Of a DNA stretch of 23,633 bases, positions 15,153 through 23,212 are shown piece after piece. Where the stretch lies: positions 1 through 23,633 of the forward strand of contig JAGWJK010000001.1 of assembly GCA_028865845.1 (NCBI GenBank), in the 5' to 3' direction. Numbering within the stretch: position 1 is the stretch's first letter; each line of letters begins with the position of its first letter. A program made the position numbers and the translations under genes. Below the pieces are notes generated by a model. That model saw nothing but the letters and a program-made list of their open reading frames with translations, ran no database searches and was not told the DNA's origin. Origin of the DNA: Rhizobiaceae bacterium. GTDB lineage: Bacteria > Pseudomonadota > Alphaproteobacteria > Rhizobiales > Rhizobiaceae.

Positions 15153-15878
15153 GTGAGTAATTACGTGCTGAGCCAGGAAACTCGCAACAAGCTGATGGGC
15201 GTGGCGACGCCGACGATCGCCACCGCGCTTTTCAAGCGCGGCCTTCGCAACCAGTTTATCCAGGATGTCCGTCCGCTGTCGCCGAAGAAGGCCAACATGG
15301 TCGGCCAAGCCTTCACGCTGCGCTATATTCCGGCACGCGAGGACCTGAATACGCTAGATGTGTTCCGCAATCCCGAACATCCGCAACGCGCCGCCGTCGA
15401 GCAGTGCCCGCCCGGCGCTGTCCTCGTCATGGATAGCCGCAAGGATGCTCGCGCCGCCTCTGCAGGCTCGATCCTGATCTCGCGGCTGCAGGTGCGCGGC
15501 GTGGCCGGCGTCGTCACGGACGGCGGTTTCCGCGACAGCCCGGAAATCGCGAATCTCGACATTCCTTCCTATCACCATCGCCCGTCTGCCCCGACGAACC
15601 TGACACTGCACCAGGCGATCGAGATCAATGGTCCGATCGGCTGCGGCGATGTCGCGGTTTTCCCAGGCGACGTCCTGGTTGGCGATAATGAGGGCGTCAT
15701 CGTCATTCCCGCGCATCTGGCCGACGAAATTGCCGCCGAGACGGTAGAGATGACCGCCTATGAGGACTTCGTCACCGAGGAGGTGATGGGCGGGGCGACT
15801 ATCATCGGCCTTTATCCGGCAACCAGCGACGCGCCTCGCGAGAAATTCGCGGAGTGGCGAAAAAAGAACGGTCGCTGA
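15153..15878 (+). CDS. RraA-like/HMG-aldolase-type protein, putative 2-keto-3-deoxy sugar-acid aldolase
   Basis: This 241-residue protein belongs to the RraA-like superfamily (4-hydroxy-4-methyl-2-oxoglutarate aldolase/demethylmenaquinone methyltransferase-like). The active-site motif is V-T-D-G-G-F-R-D (122-128 region), with Arg127 and Asp128 matching the pyruvate- and metal-binding pair of HMG aldolases. The G-S-I-L-I-S-R-L helix precedes it. It starts with GTG 15153, supported by GGAGG at 15141-15145 seven bases upstream; the dehydratase stop is 17 bases before. Its operon position after a pentonate dehydratase suggests retro-aldol cleavage of the 2-keto-3-deoxy acid to pyruvate and an aldehyde, for example glycolaldehyde. 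The RraA RNase E-inhibitor role is unlikely for this longer form. Confidence 0.85.
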   Translation: MSNYVLSQETRNKLMGVATPTIATALFKRGLRNQFIQDVRPLSPKKANMVGQAFTLRYIPAREDLNTLDVFRNPEHPQRAAVEQCPPGAVLVMDSRKDARAASAGSILISRLQVRGVAGVVTDGGFRDSPEIANLDIPSYHHRPSAPTNLTLHQAIEINGPIGCGDVAVFPGDVLVGDNEGVIVIPAHLADEIAAETVEMTAYEDFVTEEVMGGATIIGLYPATSDAPREKFAEWRKKNGR

Positions 15879-15891
15879 CCACTACGATTGA

Positions 15892-15917
15892 CGCCGGGAG
15901 CAGCTTTGCTCCCGGCG
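15892..15917. terminator. hairpin terminator between rraA-like and phosphodiesterase genes
   Basis: A perfect 11-bp stem, CGCCGGGAGCA (15892-15902) with TGCTCCCGGCG (15907-15917), carries a 4-base loop. It lies 14 bases after the RraA-like stop and 23 bases from the end of the convergent phosphodiesterase gene. It could serve both directions. There is no T-run. Confidence 0.7.
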
Positions 15918-15939
15918 CCAAGCATCTGATACTGCGTTA

Positions 15940-16752
15940 TCAGCCCTTCAGTTCGGCGGCGCTTGTTGCGAGCATGCGAAGGAAATCGACGTCGTCGCCA
16001 ATGAGCGCATCGATCATGCCGTCCTTGATGCAACCGCGGATCATCGGCAGTTTGTCGCGTCCGCTTTGCCAGAACACTGCCAGCCTGTCGGGCAGCGGCA
16101 AGCTCAGACGCACAGCAATTCCTGCCTCCTGCAACGCTTCGACGTCAGCGGGATGGAAATGCTGCAGTTCCAACGAGACGCCGTCGATCTTGCCGGCGAG
16201 CATGGAATCGATCAAACCGATCGGACGATGGTAAACGATCGCCTCCGTTTGGAGGCGAGGCTCAATCTGCTTCACCCGCCGCAGATCATGATGGTCGAAC
16301 GACGAGATGGCGACGTAGGCGAAGGCCTCGGCCTCGCGGATCACGTCGATCATGACATCCGCCATGCGATCGGAGCGTTCGCGCTCCTTCATCTCGACGG
16401 CCAACCGCGTGTCGGTTTTTTTAGCCCAGTCGATGACTTCGGCAAATGTCGGAACCGGCGTTCCGGCAAAGCGCGGATCAAACTTCGCGCCGGCATCGAG
16501 CGTCAGAATATCCTTGAGATCATGATCGGCAACCAGACCCCAGCCATTGGTGGTGCGGGGCAGCGTCAGATCGTGCATGACGACGATCTGGTCGTCGCGG
16601 GTCAATACCAGGTCGATCTCGCACTCATTGGCGCCGGCGTCGATACCTGCCTGATAGGCGAGGATGGTATTCTCAGGAAAATGCCGGCTGAAGCCGCGAT
16701 GGGCGGCAATGCGAAGGGCACCATGACGAGCGGCGTGAAGAGACAAAGGCAC
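15940..16752 (-). CDS. glycerophosphodiester phosphodiesterase family protein
   Basis: This 270-residue GDPD-fold (TIM barrel) enzyme hydrolyses a phosphodiester to an alcohol and a sugar- or glycerol-phosphate. Signature residues are A-A-H-R-G (His18, Arg19), F-P-E-N-T (25-29), the metal pair C-E-I-D (Glu45, Asp47) and V-M-H-D (His60, Asp61), with E-M-K-E near residue 119. There is no signal peptide, so it should act in the cytoplasm. The start is GTG 16752 with AAGGAG seven bases upstream. It is the last gene of the ABC-transporter operon, 40 bases after the second permease, so it probably acts on the imported solute. UgpQ-like activity on glycerophosphodiesters is one option; an AccF-like role on a sugar phosphodiester is another. 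Confidence 0.92.
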   Translation of the reverse strand: MPLSLHAARHGALRIAAHRGFSRHFPENTILAYQAGIDAGANECEIDLVLTRDDQIVVMHDLTLPRTTNGWGLVADHDLKDILTLDAGAKFDPRFAGTPVPTFAEVIDWAKKTDTRLAVEMKERERSDRMADVMIDVIREAEAFAYVAISSFDHHDLRRVKQIEPRLQTEAIVYHRPIGLIDSMLAGKIDGVSLELQHFHPADVEALQEAGIAVRLSLPLPDRLAVFWQSGRDKLPMIRGCIKDGMIDALIGDDVDFLRMLATSAAELKG

Positions 16753-16792
16753 GGGAAATCTCCTTGGGAATTATGATGCGTTTCAAGAAAGC

Positions 16793-17680
16793 TCATTGCA
16801 GCGTCGGGTCGAAAGCGTCGCGCAGGTAGTCGCCGATAAGACTGATCGAGAGCGACAGCAGGAAGATCGCAACCCCCGGCAAGGTGGAAATCCACCATTC
16901 GGTCATCACATAATCGCGGCCTGCGCCGACCATGCTGCCGAGGCTGACCAGAGGAGGCTGAATGCCGAGACCGAGAAAGCTCAGCGCCGATTCCTGCATC
17001 AGGATGTCCGGCAGCACCACGGTGAGATTGACCAGCACGACCGAGAGAATATTGGGCAGCACGTGCAGGAGCGCGATACGTGCCATGCTCGCCCCGTTGC
17101 GCTTCAAGGCCGCGACGTAGCCCCGCTCCAGCTCGAGGCCCGTCATCGTCCGCACGAGCCGGGCGTAGCGTTCCCAGCCGTAGAGGCCAAGCAGTCCCAT
17201 GAAGAGCCAGAGATTGTCGCCGAAGAAGGCGAGTACCGCGAGCGCGATGATGAGAAACGGCATCGAGGCCTGAAAATCGACGGCAACGCGTATCAGCGTA
17301 TCCGCAAGCCCGCGACGGAAACCGGCCAGAAGGCCGAGCGTCGTGCCGAGCATCAGGCTGATCGCCGAGGCGCCGAGCGCAATCAGAAGGCTGGTGCGCA
17401 CGCCGAAGAAAATGCGGCTGAGAATATCGCGCCCAAGTTCGTCGGTTCCGAGCACATGCCGCCACGTCCCTCCGAACAGAATCGGTGCGGCCTTGCGCGC
17501 TCGAAGGTCGATCTGCGCAAAGCCATAGGGTGCGAGCGAGTTTGCAAAAACCGCGAGAACGATGAAGGTGACGAGCACGATCAAGCAGATCGCTGTCGTC
17601 AGATCCAGTCGCGCGCCGCGCGGCAGCCTTTCGCTCTTGGGTTTGGTCAGGTCATCGAGGCCGGTTGCTGCATTCGCCAT
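16793..17680 (-). CDS. ABC transporter permease, DppC/OppC type
   Basis: This inner-membrane permease of about 295 residues belongs to the peptide/opine/nickel (PepT) ABC family. It has an N-terminal helix, the DppC hallmark L-G-T-D-E-L-G-R-D-I-L-S-R-I-F-F-G-V-R-T, about five further helices, and the EAA loop that contacts the ATPase (A-L-K-R-N-G-A-S-M-A-R-I-A-L-L-H-V-L-P-N). I place the start at ATG 17680, because AAAGGG lies six bases upstream; ATG 17686 directly abuts that sequence. It is 24 bases downstream of the DppB-type permease gene and 40 bases before the phosphodiesterase gene. Confidence 0.92.
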   Translation of the reverse strand: MANAATGLDDLTKPKSERLPRGARLDLTTAICLIVLVTFIVLAVFANSLAPYGFAQIDLRARKAAPILFGGTWRHVLGTDELGRDILSRIFFGVRTSLLIALGASAISLMLGTTLGLLAGFRRGLADTLIRVAVDFQASMPFLIIALAVLAFFGDNLWLFMGLLGLYGWERYARLVRTMTGLELERGYVAALKRNGASMARIALLHVLPNILSVVLVNLTVVLPDILMQESALSFLGLGIQPPLVSLGSMVGAGRDYVMTEWWISTLPGVAIFLLSLSISLIGDYLRDAFDPTLQ

Positions 17681-17704
17681 GGTCATCCCTTTCGAAAACG
17701 ATGG

Positions 17705-18631
17705 TCAGGCGGCCGCACGATGCCGCAGGCGCGGATCGGCGAGAATGTAGAGGAAGTCGATGAGAAGATTGGCGCTCACCATCGTCGCTGTAATCAAAAG
17801 CACGATGGTCTGCACGATGTTCAGATCGCGCTGCGCCACCGATGCGACGAGAAAGCGCCCGACACCCGGCCACGCATAGACAGTCTCGACGACGGCCGCG
17901 CCGCCGATCATGCCGCCGACCAGGAAGCCGAGCATCGTCAGCAGCGGCAGGGCGGCATTCGGCATCACGTGCTGGAGCAGCACTGCGCGTTCGCCGATGC
18001 GCTTGGCGCGGGCGGCAAGGATATAGCGTTGGCCCAACACTTCCAGCGCGCTGGAGCGGACGAAGCGGGCAATGATGCCGGCATTGGCAAGGCCGATGAC
18101 AAGCGCCGGCATGACGAGATGCGCCGATGTCGATCCGCCGCCGCTCGGCAGAAGTCGCAGCGATACCGCGAAGAGCTGGATCAGGAGGATGGCGACGAGA
18201 AAGTTCGGCAGCGAATGCGTCAGCACAGCCAGCGCCATGACGAAGCGATCGATGAGGCTGCCACGATTTTGCGCCGCCAGAATGCCGAGCGGCACACCGA
18301 TACCGAGCGCCAGCACGAGGGCGGCGCCCATCAGTTCCAACGTCGCCGGCACCTTGGAAAGCACCAGCAGCAGAGCGTTCTGGCCGTTTTCCAGCGATGT
18401 GCCGAAATCACCGCGCAACAGATGTCCGAGATAGGAGAAATATTGAACATAAAGCGGCTGATCCAGGCCCCATTGCTGGCGCATCATCGCCACGACTTCC
18501 GGCGGTGTCTCGACTGGCAGCAGCGAATGCAGCGGATCGCCGCTGACACGCAGGATGATGAAGGTGAAGGTCACCGCAAGGAAAAGCGTGACGACAGCTC
18601 GCGCAAAGCAGCGCATGACAGCTTGAAACAT
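17705..18631 (-). CDS. ABC transporter permease, DppB/OppB type
   Basis: This 308-residue inner-membrane permease is the partner of the DppC-type protein. An N-terminal helix (about 10-30) is followed by the family's periplasmic segment with L-G-L-D-Q-P-L-Y-V-Q-Y-F-like sequence and G-D-F-G-T-S-L. Five more helices and the EAA loop Y-I-L-A-A-R-A-K-R-I-G-E-R follow. GGGGAG six bases before ATG 18631 supports the start. It begins 11 bases after the upstream ATPase gene ends. Confidence 0.92.
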   Translation of the reverse strand: MFQAVMRCFARAVVTLFLAVTFTFIILRVSGDPLHSLLPVETPPEVVAMMRQQWGLDQPLYVQYFSYLGHLLRGDFGTSLENGQNALLLVLSKVPATLELMGAALVLALGIGVPLGILAAQNRGSLIDRFVMALAVLTHSLPNFLVAILLIQLFAVSLRLLPSGGGSTSAHLVMPALVIGLANAGIIARFVRSSALEVLGQRYILAARAKRIGERAVLLQHVMPNAALPLLTMLGFLVGGMIGGAAVVETVYAWPGVGRFLVASVAQRDLNIVQTIVLLITATMVSANLLIDFLYILADPRLRHRAAA

Positions 18632-18642
18632 GGCGGCTCCCC

Positions 18643-19503
18643 TTAGAGCGTCTCGAGAACGGTGGTTGCCTGGCGCATTCTCTGCCTGCGTCCGCGCGGG
18701 ACGGCCGAAAGAAGCTTGACGGTGTAGGGATGTCTCGGATTGGAAAACACATCCTCGGTCGAGCCCGCTTCGACGATCTGGCCTGCTTCCATGATCGCCA
18801 CGCGATGCGACACATGGCGGACGACCCGCACGTCGTGGCTGATGAACAGCAGCGACAGCCCGCGAGACCGCTGGAGTTCGAGAAGAAGATTGAGGACCTG
18901 CGCCTGCACCGATACATCGAGGGCCGAAACCGGCTCATCGCAAAGCAGGATCTGCGGCTCGACGACCAGGGCGCGGGCTATGGCGACACGCTGGCGCTGC
19001 CCGCCGGATAGTTGATGCGGAAATTTCTGCAGCGCCGAGACAGGCAGGCTTACGGCCTTGAAGGTCTCGGCCGCGCGGTCGCGCCGGCTCGCGGAATCGC
19101 CCATCCCGTGAATGGCCAGGGTTTCCTGCATCTGGTGCCCGACGGTGCGGCGCGGATCGAGCGCGCCAAGCGTATCCTGGGAAATCACCTGCAGATGCTT
19201 GGCCAGGCCGCGGCGGGTGGGCTTCATCAGATTGGCGAAAGGCTGACCGAAAAGCTCCAGATCCCCTGACGTCGGCACGCGGTCGCCGCACAAGAGCGAT
19301 GCCAATGTGGACTTGCCGCAGCCGGATTCCCCGACCAGACCCAGTGTTTCGCCGGATTTCAGTTCCAGACTGACATCCCTGATCGCGTGAAATCCCCTGG
19401 CTTTGCGCGGCCATAGTGAAAAACGGGGCGAATAGGAGAATTGCAGGTAGCGGGCGGCGAGCGCGATGCCGTTCGTGCCGGTCGGCAATCTTTCCTCAGG
19501 CAT
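18643..19503 (-). CDS. ABC transporter ATP-binding protein, DppF/OppF type
   Basis: This 286-residue ATPase has Walker A G-E-S-G-C-G-K-S-T (58-66), the signature L-S-G-G-Q (165-169), Walker B I-L-L-C-D-E-P (185-191) and the H-loop His223. The intact signature suggests an active site competent for hydrolysis. Its ATG 19503 overlaps the end of the preceding ATPase gene by eight bases, which indicates coupling. GGAG lies eight bases upstream. Frames extending to 19533 would overlap more without a better start. It pairs with the OppD-type ATPase encoded just before it to power the two permeases. Confidence 0.93.
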   Translation of the reverse strand: MPEERLPTGTNGIALAARYLQFSYSPRFSLWPRKARGFHAIRDVSLELKSGETLGLVGESGCGKSTLASLLCGDRVPTSGDLELFGQPFANLMKPTRRGLAKHLQVISQDTLGALDPRRTVGHQMQETLAIHGMGDSASRRDRAAETFKAVSLPVSALQKFPHQLSGGQRQRVAIARALVVEPQILLCDEPVSALDVSVQAQVLNLLLELQRSRGLSLLFISHDVRVVRHVSHRVAIMEAGQIVEAGSTEDVFSNPRHPYTVKLLSAVPRGRRQRMRQATTVLETL

Positions 19504-20464
19504 CGGACATGCTCCATGGATTGAAGCAGGCAAGCGAAGCTTCGCCGGCGATCAAAGGGGGAACCGCCGTCGCGCAATGGGCTTCCACACGCGGACAACG
19601 CGGCGCAAAAGCACAGGCAGACGGCAACGCATCATGCAACTTCAGTTCGCCGGGAATATCGGCGAGCTTTTCCAGCGGCGTCCCCCGCCCGGGCATCGCT
19701 TCCAGCAACAGTCGCGTATAGGGATGACGTGGATTGTCGTAGATGTCGTCGGTGCTGTTCATCTCGACCAGCGAGCCGGCATACATGACGGCGATGCGAT
19801 CGCAGACCTCGGACACCAGATCGAGATCGTGGCTGATGAAGATCATCGGAATACCGCGCTCACGCACCGCCTTGACCAGCAGCGCAACGACCTGCGCCTG
19901 CACTGTGACATCGAGCGCCGTGGTCGGTTCATCGGCGATGATCAGCCGCGGCTGCATGGCAAGTGCGGTCGCGATCATGACGCGCTGGCACATGCCGCCG
20001 GAAAATTGCGCCGGGTAATCATTGTAGCGGCTCTCCGGATCTGGAATGGCGACTTCTGCCAGCAGCCGCAGCGCCTCGGCCTTCGCTTCCGCAGCCGACA
20101 TGCCGGCGCTCATGGCCGCCTCGGCGATCTGCGAACCGATCGTCCGGACGGGATCGAGACAGGACACCGGCTCCTGGAAGATCAGGCCGATCGAGGGCAA
20201 TTTGGAACGAGCCATCGTCCGGAGCTCACCGACATCGTACATGGCGTCCTCGAAGGATATCATTCCCGTCGCTGCCGCGGTCGGCCCGAGCAGGCCGGCA
20301 AGAGCAAGACAGGTCACGCTCTTGCCCGAACCGCTCTCTCCGACGATGCCGAGGATTTCACCCTCGGCAAGGTCAAAGGATACGTTGTTGACCGGATGCG
20401 ACCGGCCGGTCCTCGTGCGAAACGCTACGCTGAGGTTATCGACCGAAAGGACAGGAGTGGCCAT
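19496..20464 (-). CDS. ABC transporter ATP-binding protein, DppD/OppD type
   Basis: This 322-residue ATPase has Walker A G-E-S-G-S-G-K-S (42-49), Q-loop F-Q-E-P, signature F-S-G-G-M (154-158, a common OppD variant of LSGGQ), Walker B L-I-I-A-D-E-P (174-180) and H-loop His212. The C-terminal OppD/DppD extension carries Cys284, Cys290, Cys297 and Cys313, the arrangement known in this family to hold an Fe-S cluster. ATG 20464 is ten bases after the binding-protein stop; a GTG directly before it is possible. The transporter has a full heterodimeric ATPase pair. Confidence 0.93.
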   Translation of the reverse strand: MATPVLSVDNLSVAFRTRTGRSHPVNNVSFDLAEGEILGIVGESGSGKSVTCLALAGLLGPTAAATGMISFEDAMYDVGELRTMARSKLPSIGLIFQEPVSCLDPVRTIGSQIAEAAMSAGMSAAEAKAEALRLLAEVAIPDPESRYNDYPAQFSGGMCQRVMIATALAMQPRLIIADEPTTALDVTVQAQVVALLVKAVRERGIPMIFISHDLDLVSEVCDRIAVMYAGSLVEMNSTDDIYDNPRHPYTRLLLEAMPGRGTPLEKLADIPGELKLHDALPSACAFAPRCPRVEAHCATAVPPLIAGEASLACFNPWSMSDA

Positions 20465-20474
20465 CACGACCGGC

Positions 20475-22082
20475 TCAACTCTTCTGCTCTTCGAAGGAAA
20501 GACTGCCGGCGCCGAGATCCATCTGGAATGCCGGCAGCGGCGTCCATTTGATGCCGTTGCGAATGCCGTAGAAGACGGCGTTCTGGTGCAGGACCGTCTC
20601 GCCCGGATCGTTCCATTCGATCAGCTGCAGCATGTCGCGGAAGATGCTGGCGCGTTCGGCCGGATCGACGGCCTTTTCCATCTTCGTGCCGAGGGCATCG
20701 AAATCGGCGCTCTGCCAGATCTTGAACGAGTTCAGAGAGCCGGCCGAACCGAATTGGGTGTAGAAGGAAATATAGGGGTCCGGAATCTGCGCCGTGCTCG
20801 ACCAGTTGCCGGTTGCGCGGCCCGGAGCGTTTTCAAACAGCTTACCGCCTTCGACGAATTTCATCTTGGCATTGACGCCGACAGCCTGCCACATGGCGAC
20901 GACGGCCTGGGTGACCGGGTTTTCGGCGGTGTAATAGTTGTTCTGCGACCGGATTTCGATCTCTTCGCCGTTATAGCCGGCTTCCTTGAGGAGCTTGGTC
21001 GCCTGGTCCGGATCGTACTTATAGGCCGGATAATCCTTCAGATAGACCGGGCCGTAGAGTTCGAATTGCAGGCCGTTCGGAACGCGGGTGCGGCCGTCCC
21101 AGATCGAGTCGACGATGGCCTGACGATCGATGGCGAGAATAAGCGCCTGACGGACGCGCGGATCCTTGAGCGCCGGGTTGGTCTTGTCGAAATAGAGGAT
21201 ACGATGGTTCGGTACCGGGCCGCCGACAATCGAATGGCCCGTGCTGCCGGTAACGGCCGAAAGCTGATCCGGCGGCAGGTCGGTGGCGATGTCATAGTCA
21301 CCGGCAAGCAGGCCGGCGATGCGCGAGGAGACTTCCGGCACGATCCGGAGCGTGACGCGTTTGGCGGCCGGCTTGCCACGGAATGCCTGGTCATGAGACG
21401 CGAGAACGACGCTTTCGTTCGTCGTGTAGCTCTCGACCTTGTACGGGCCGGCGCCGATCGGCTTCTGTCGCCAGGTCGTCCAGTTGCCGCCGTTCTTCTG
21501 CCAGGCGTCCTTGCTGATCACGACGGCGGCGTAGCACGCCAGACGCTGCAGGAAGATCGGGTCCTGGAACTTCGTGACGAAACGCACCGTGTGCTGGTCG
21601 ACGACTTCGACGTGATCGAGGCTGGTGAAGCTGGTGAGATAGACAGGATAGCCCGGGGCCTTCTTGTCGAGCAAACGCTCCGGACCGAACGAGAACGCGA
21701 CATCCTCGGCAGTCATCTCGCGACCGTCATGAAAGATCACGCCGGGGCGCAGCTTCATTTCCAGAATGGTCGGAGAGACCCAGGTCCAGGAAGTGCCGAG
21801 ATTCGGCTTCACGGAAAAATCGCCGCGCATGTCGATCGCAAGAACCGTTTCGTGGATCGAATAGTTGTTGCGGAAGGCGACGTTGCTGGCAGCATCGACC
21901 GGCTCCTGCGAGGTCGGGTTCTGCTGAACAGCGATGCGAAGTTCCGGTCTGGTATCGCCTGCATCATCCGCAACGGCAGACACTGCGGGGACGAAAGCGG
22001 AGAGGCCGGCAGCAGCACCCATCAGCAATGTGGTGCGGCGGGTAACGGCCGTATTAAGGCCGGTGAGCGTATTTTCAGACAT
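20475..22082 (-). CDS. ABC transporter substrate-binding protein, family 5 (peptide/opine type)
   Basis: This 535-residue periplasmic binding protein belongs to SBP_bac_5. The N-terminus has a probable Tat signal (V-T-R-R-T-T-L-L then a hydrophobic stretch A-A-A-G-L-S-A-F-V-P), with cleavage likely near residue 40. Family segments include L-R-P-G-V-I-F-H-D-G-R-E-M-T-A-E-D-V-A-F-S, P-I-G-A-G-P-Y-K-V-E-S-Y and D-P-R-V-R-Q-A-L-I-L-A-I-D-R. GGAG lies nine bases before ATG 22082. The frame extends to 22124, but those codons lie within the LacI operator. Peptides, opines, sugars and phosphodiesters are all bound by this family; the phosphodiesterase in the operon points to a phosphodiester. Confidence 0.92.
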   Translation of the reverse strand: MSENTLTGLNTAVTRRTTLLMGAAAGLSAFVPAVSAVADDAGDTRPELRIAVQQNPTSQEPVDAASNVAFRNNYSIHETVLAIDMRGDFSVKPNLGTSWTWVSPTILEMKLRPGVIFHDGREMTAEDVAFSFGPERLLDKKAPGYPVYLTSFTSLDHVEVVDQHTVRFVTKFQDPIFLQRLACYAAVVISKDAWQKNGGNWTTWRQKPIGAGPYKVESYTTNESVVLASHDQAFRGKPAAKRVTLRIVPEVSSRIAGLLAGDYDIATDLPPDQLSAVTGSTGHSIVGGPVPNHRILYFDKTNPALKDPRVRQALILAIDRQAIVDSIWDGRTRVPNGLQFELYGPVYLKDYPAYKYDPDQATKLLKEAGYNGEEIEIRSQNNYYTAENPVTQAVVAMWQAVGVNAKMKFVEGGKLFENAPGRATGNWSSTAQIPDPYISFYTQFGSAGSLNSFKIWQSADFDALGTKMEKAVDPAERASIFRDMLQLIEWNDPGETVLHQNAVFYGIRNGIKWTPLPAFQMDLGAGSLSFEEQKS

Positions 22083-22104
22083 CAGCAGACTCTCCTGTTG
22101 GTGC

Positions 22105-22124
22105 TTGCACAAACGTTTGTGCAA
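22105..22124. promoter_or_regulatory. LacI-family operator, perfect 20-bp palindrome
   Basis: TTGCACAAACGTTTGTGCAA is its own reverse complement and has the central CG typical of LacI-family sites. It lies 22 bases upstream of the binding-protein ATG and 41 bases after the lacI-type stop codon, so it is well placed for control of the transporter operon by the adjacent regulator. I found no convincing -35/-10 pair around it. Confidence 0.85.
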
Positions 22125-22165
22125 AGAAAAAATCGCTAACTGCGGTGAAAAATTGCTCTTTCAAA

Positions 22166-23212
22166 CTACGCAGGAGGAATGCGCTGCAAGCTAGGGAAGT
22201 CCGATGACGCACGTATGACAAGTTCGGGCGGTACGAAGCGGATTGGCCGCATCGAGGCGCGAACTTCCGGCGAGAGGCTCGTCAACTCCAACAGCAGGTC
22301 GAGCGAGGCCTCGCAGAGAGCATCTGTCGGTTGCGCCACCGTTGTCAGCGGCGGTGCCCAGTAGGCCGTATCGGGCACGTTGTCGTAACCGACGATGGAA
22401 ATATCCTGCGGAATGCGTAGGCCCATGTCCCGCAGCAATGCCAGAACCTCGATCGCCAGGCCGTCGCTGCCGCATATCAGGGCCGTTGGGGCACCCGGAG
22501 AAGTCAGCTTCGCGCCGAAGGCTTCGCGTTCGACTTCGGACCGTTCAAAGGTCAGGACTTCACCTGAGAATTTGCCGGCGCTTTCGGCAATCATCTCATC
22601 GAAAATCGATAGACGGTCGGCTAAAGCGCTTCGACTGATGCGATAGACATAAGCGATCCGGCGGTGTCCGAGTCCTTCGAGATGGTCGAACAGCAATTGC
22701 ATCCCCAGCCGGTCATCGGTCAGCACAGCGGGCTTGGGCCCGGTGAGGCCGCCGCAGAGCGTAACATGCGCCTTACCCATGCGGTCGAGATGATCGCAGA
22801 GAGCCTGATGGCCCGGGAGGTCGCTGACCATCACCACGCCATCGAAAAAATCGTCCTGAAACAGCCGTAACTGTCCGGCGACATCGCCCGCATCCGCTTT
22901 TGCCTGCGCCACCAGAAGTTCTACGCCGCGGCGCTGCGCGACCGCCTGGAGGCGGCTGGTCAAATGTGGCTGATAATGTCCCGACAGGCTGCCGACGATG
23001 ACGCCGAAAACGCCGGTGCGATGGGTCCTAAGCGAGGTCGCCAGCCTGTTGACGACATAGCCTGCATCGCGGGCTGCGATTTTGACGCGTTCCTGGGTCT
23101 CCAGGCTGATGCGGGCATTGGCGCGGCCGTTGAGCACCCGCGACACGGTCCCGGCGGAGACGCCTGCCAGCCGTGCGACCTCCAGAATTCCAACTCTCGT
23201 TCGCGCCTTCAC
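22166..23212 (-). CDS. LacI-family transcriptional regulator
   Basis: This 348-residue protein has an N-terminal HTH with V-G-I-L-E-V-A-R-L-A-G-V-S-A-G-T-V-S-R-V-L-N-G (residues 7-29) and the hinge helix around residues 50-62. A periplasmic-binding-like effector domain follows, with G-V-F-G-V-I-V-G-S-L near residue 67 and V-G-Y-D-N-V-P-D near the end. I chose GTG 23212 because a GGGGGA Shine-Dalgarno lies just upstream and the HTH then begins at the usual distance. The same frame is open to 23404, but the extra 64 codons have no family resemblance. It lies upstream of the transporter operon on the same strand, with the operator between them, and presumably represses it until the solute or its product binds. 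Confidence 0.92.
   Translation of the reverse strand: MKARTRVGILEVARLAGVSAGTVSRVLNGRANARISLETQERVKIAARDAGYVVNRLATSLRTHRTGVFGVIVGSLSGHYQPHLTSRLQAVAQRRGVELLVAQAKADAGDVAGQLRLFQDDFFDGVVMVSDLPGHQALCDHLDRMGKAHVTLCGGLTGPKPAVLTDDRLGMQLLFDHLEGLGHRRIAYVYRISRSALADRLSIFDEMIAESAGKFSGEVLTFERSEVEREAFGAKLTSPGAPTALICGSDGLAIEVLALLRDMGLRIPQDISIVGYDNVPDTAYWAPPLTTVAQPTDALCEASLDLLLELTSLSPEVRASMRPIRFVPPELVIRASSDFPSLQRIPPA

Noticed and set aside
16796..18646. Open frame of 616 codons on the plus strand opposite both permease genes
   Set aside because: It mirrors the two permeases, is full of Arg, Glu, Gln and His, and shows no family motif.
20046..22139. Open frame of 697 codons on the plus strand opposite the binding-protein and ATPase genes
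   Set aside because: It is the antisense of well-recognised ABC transporter genes. Its composition is rich in Arg, Asp and Gly as expected from a mirrored GC-rich frame, and it has no recognisable domain.
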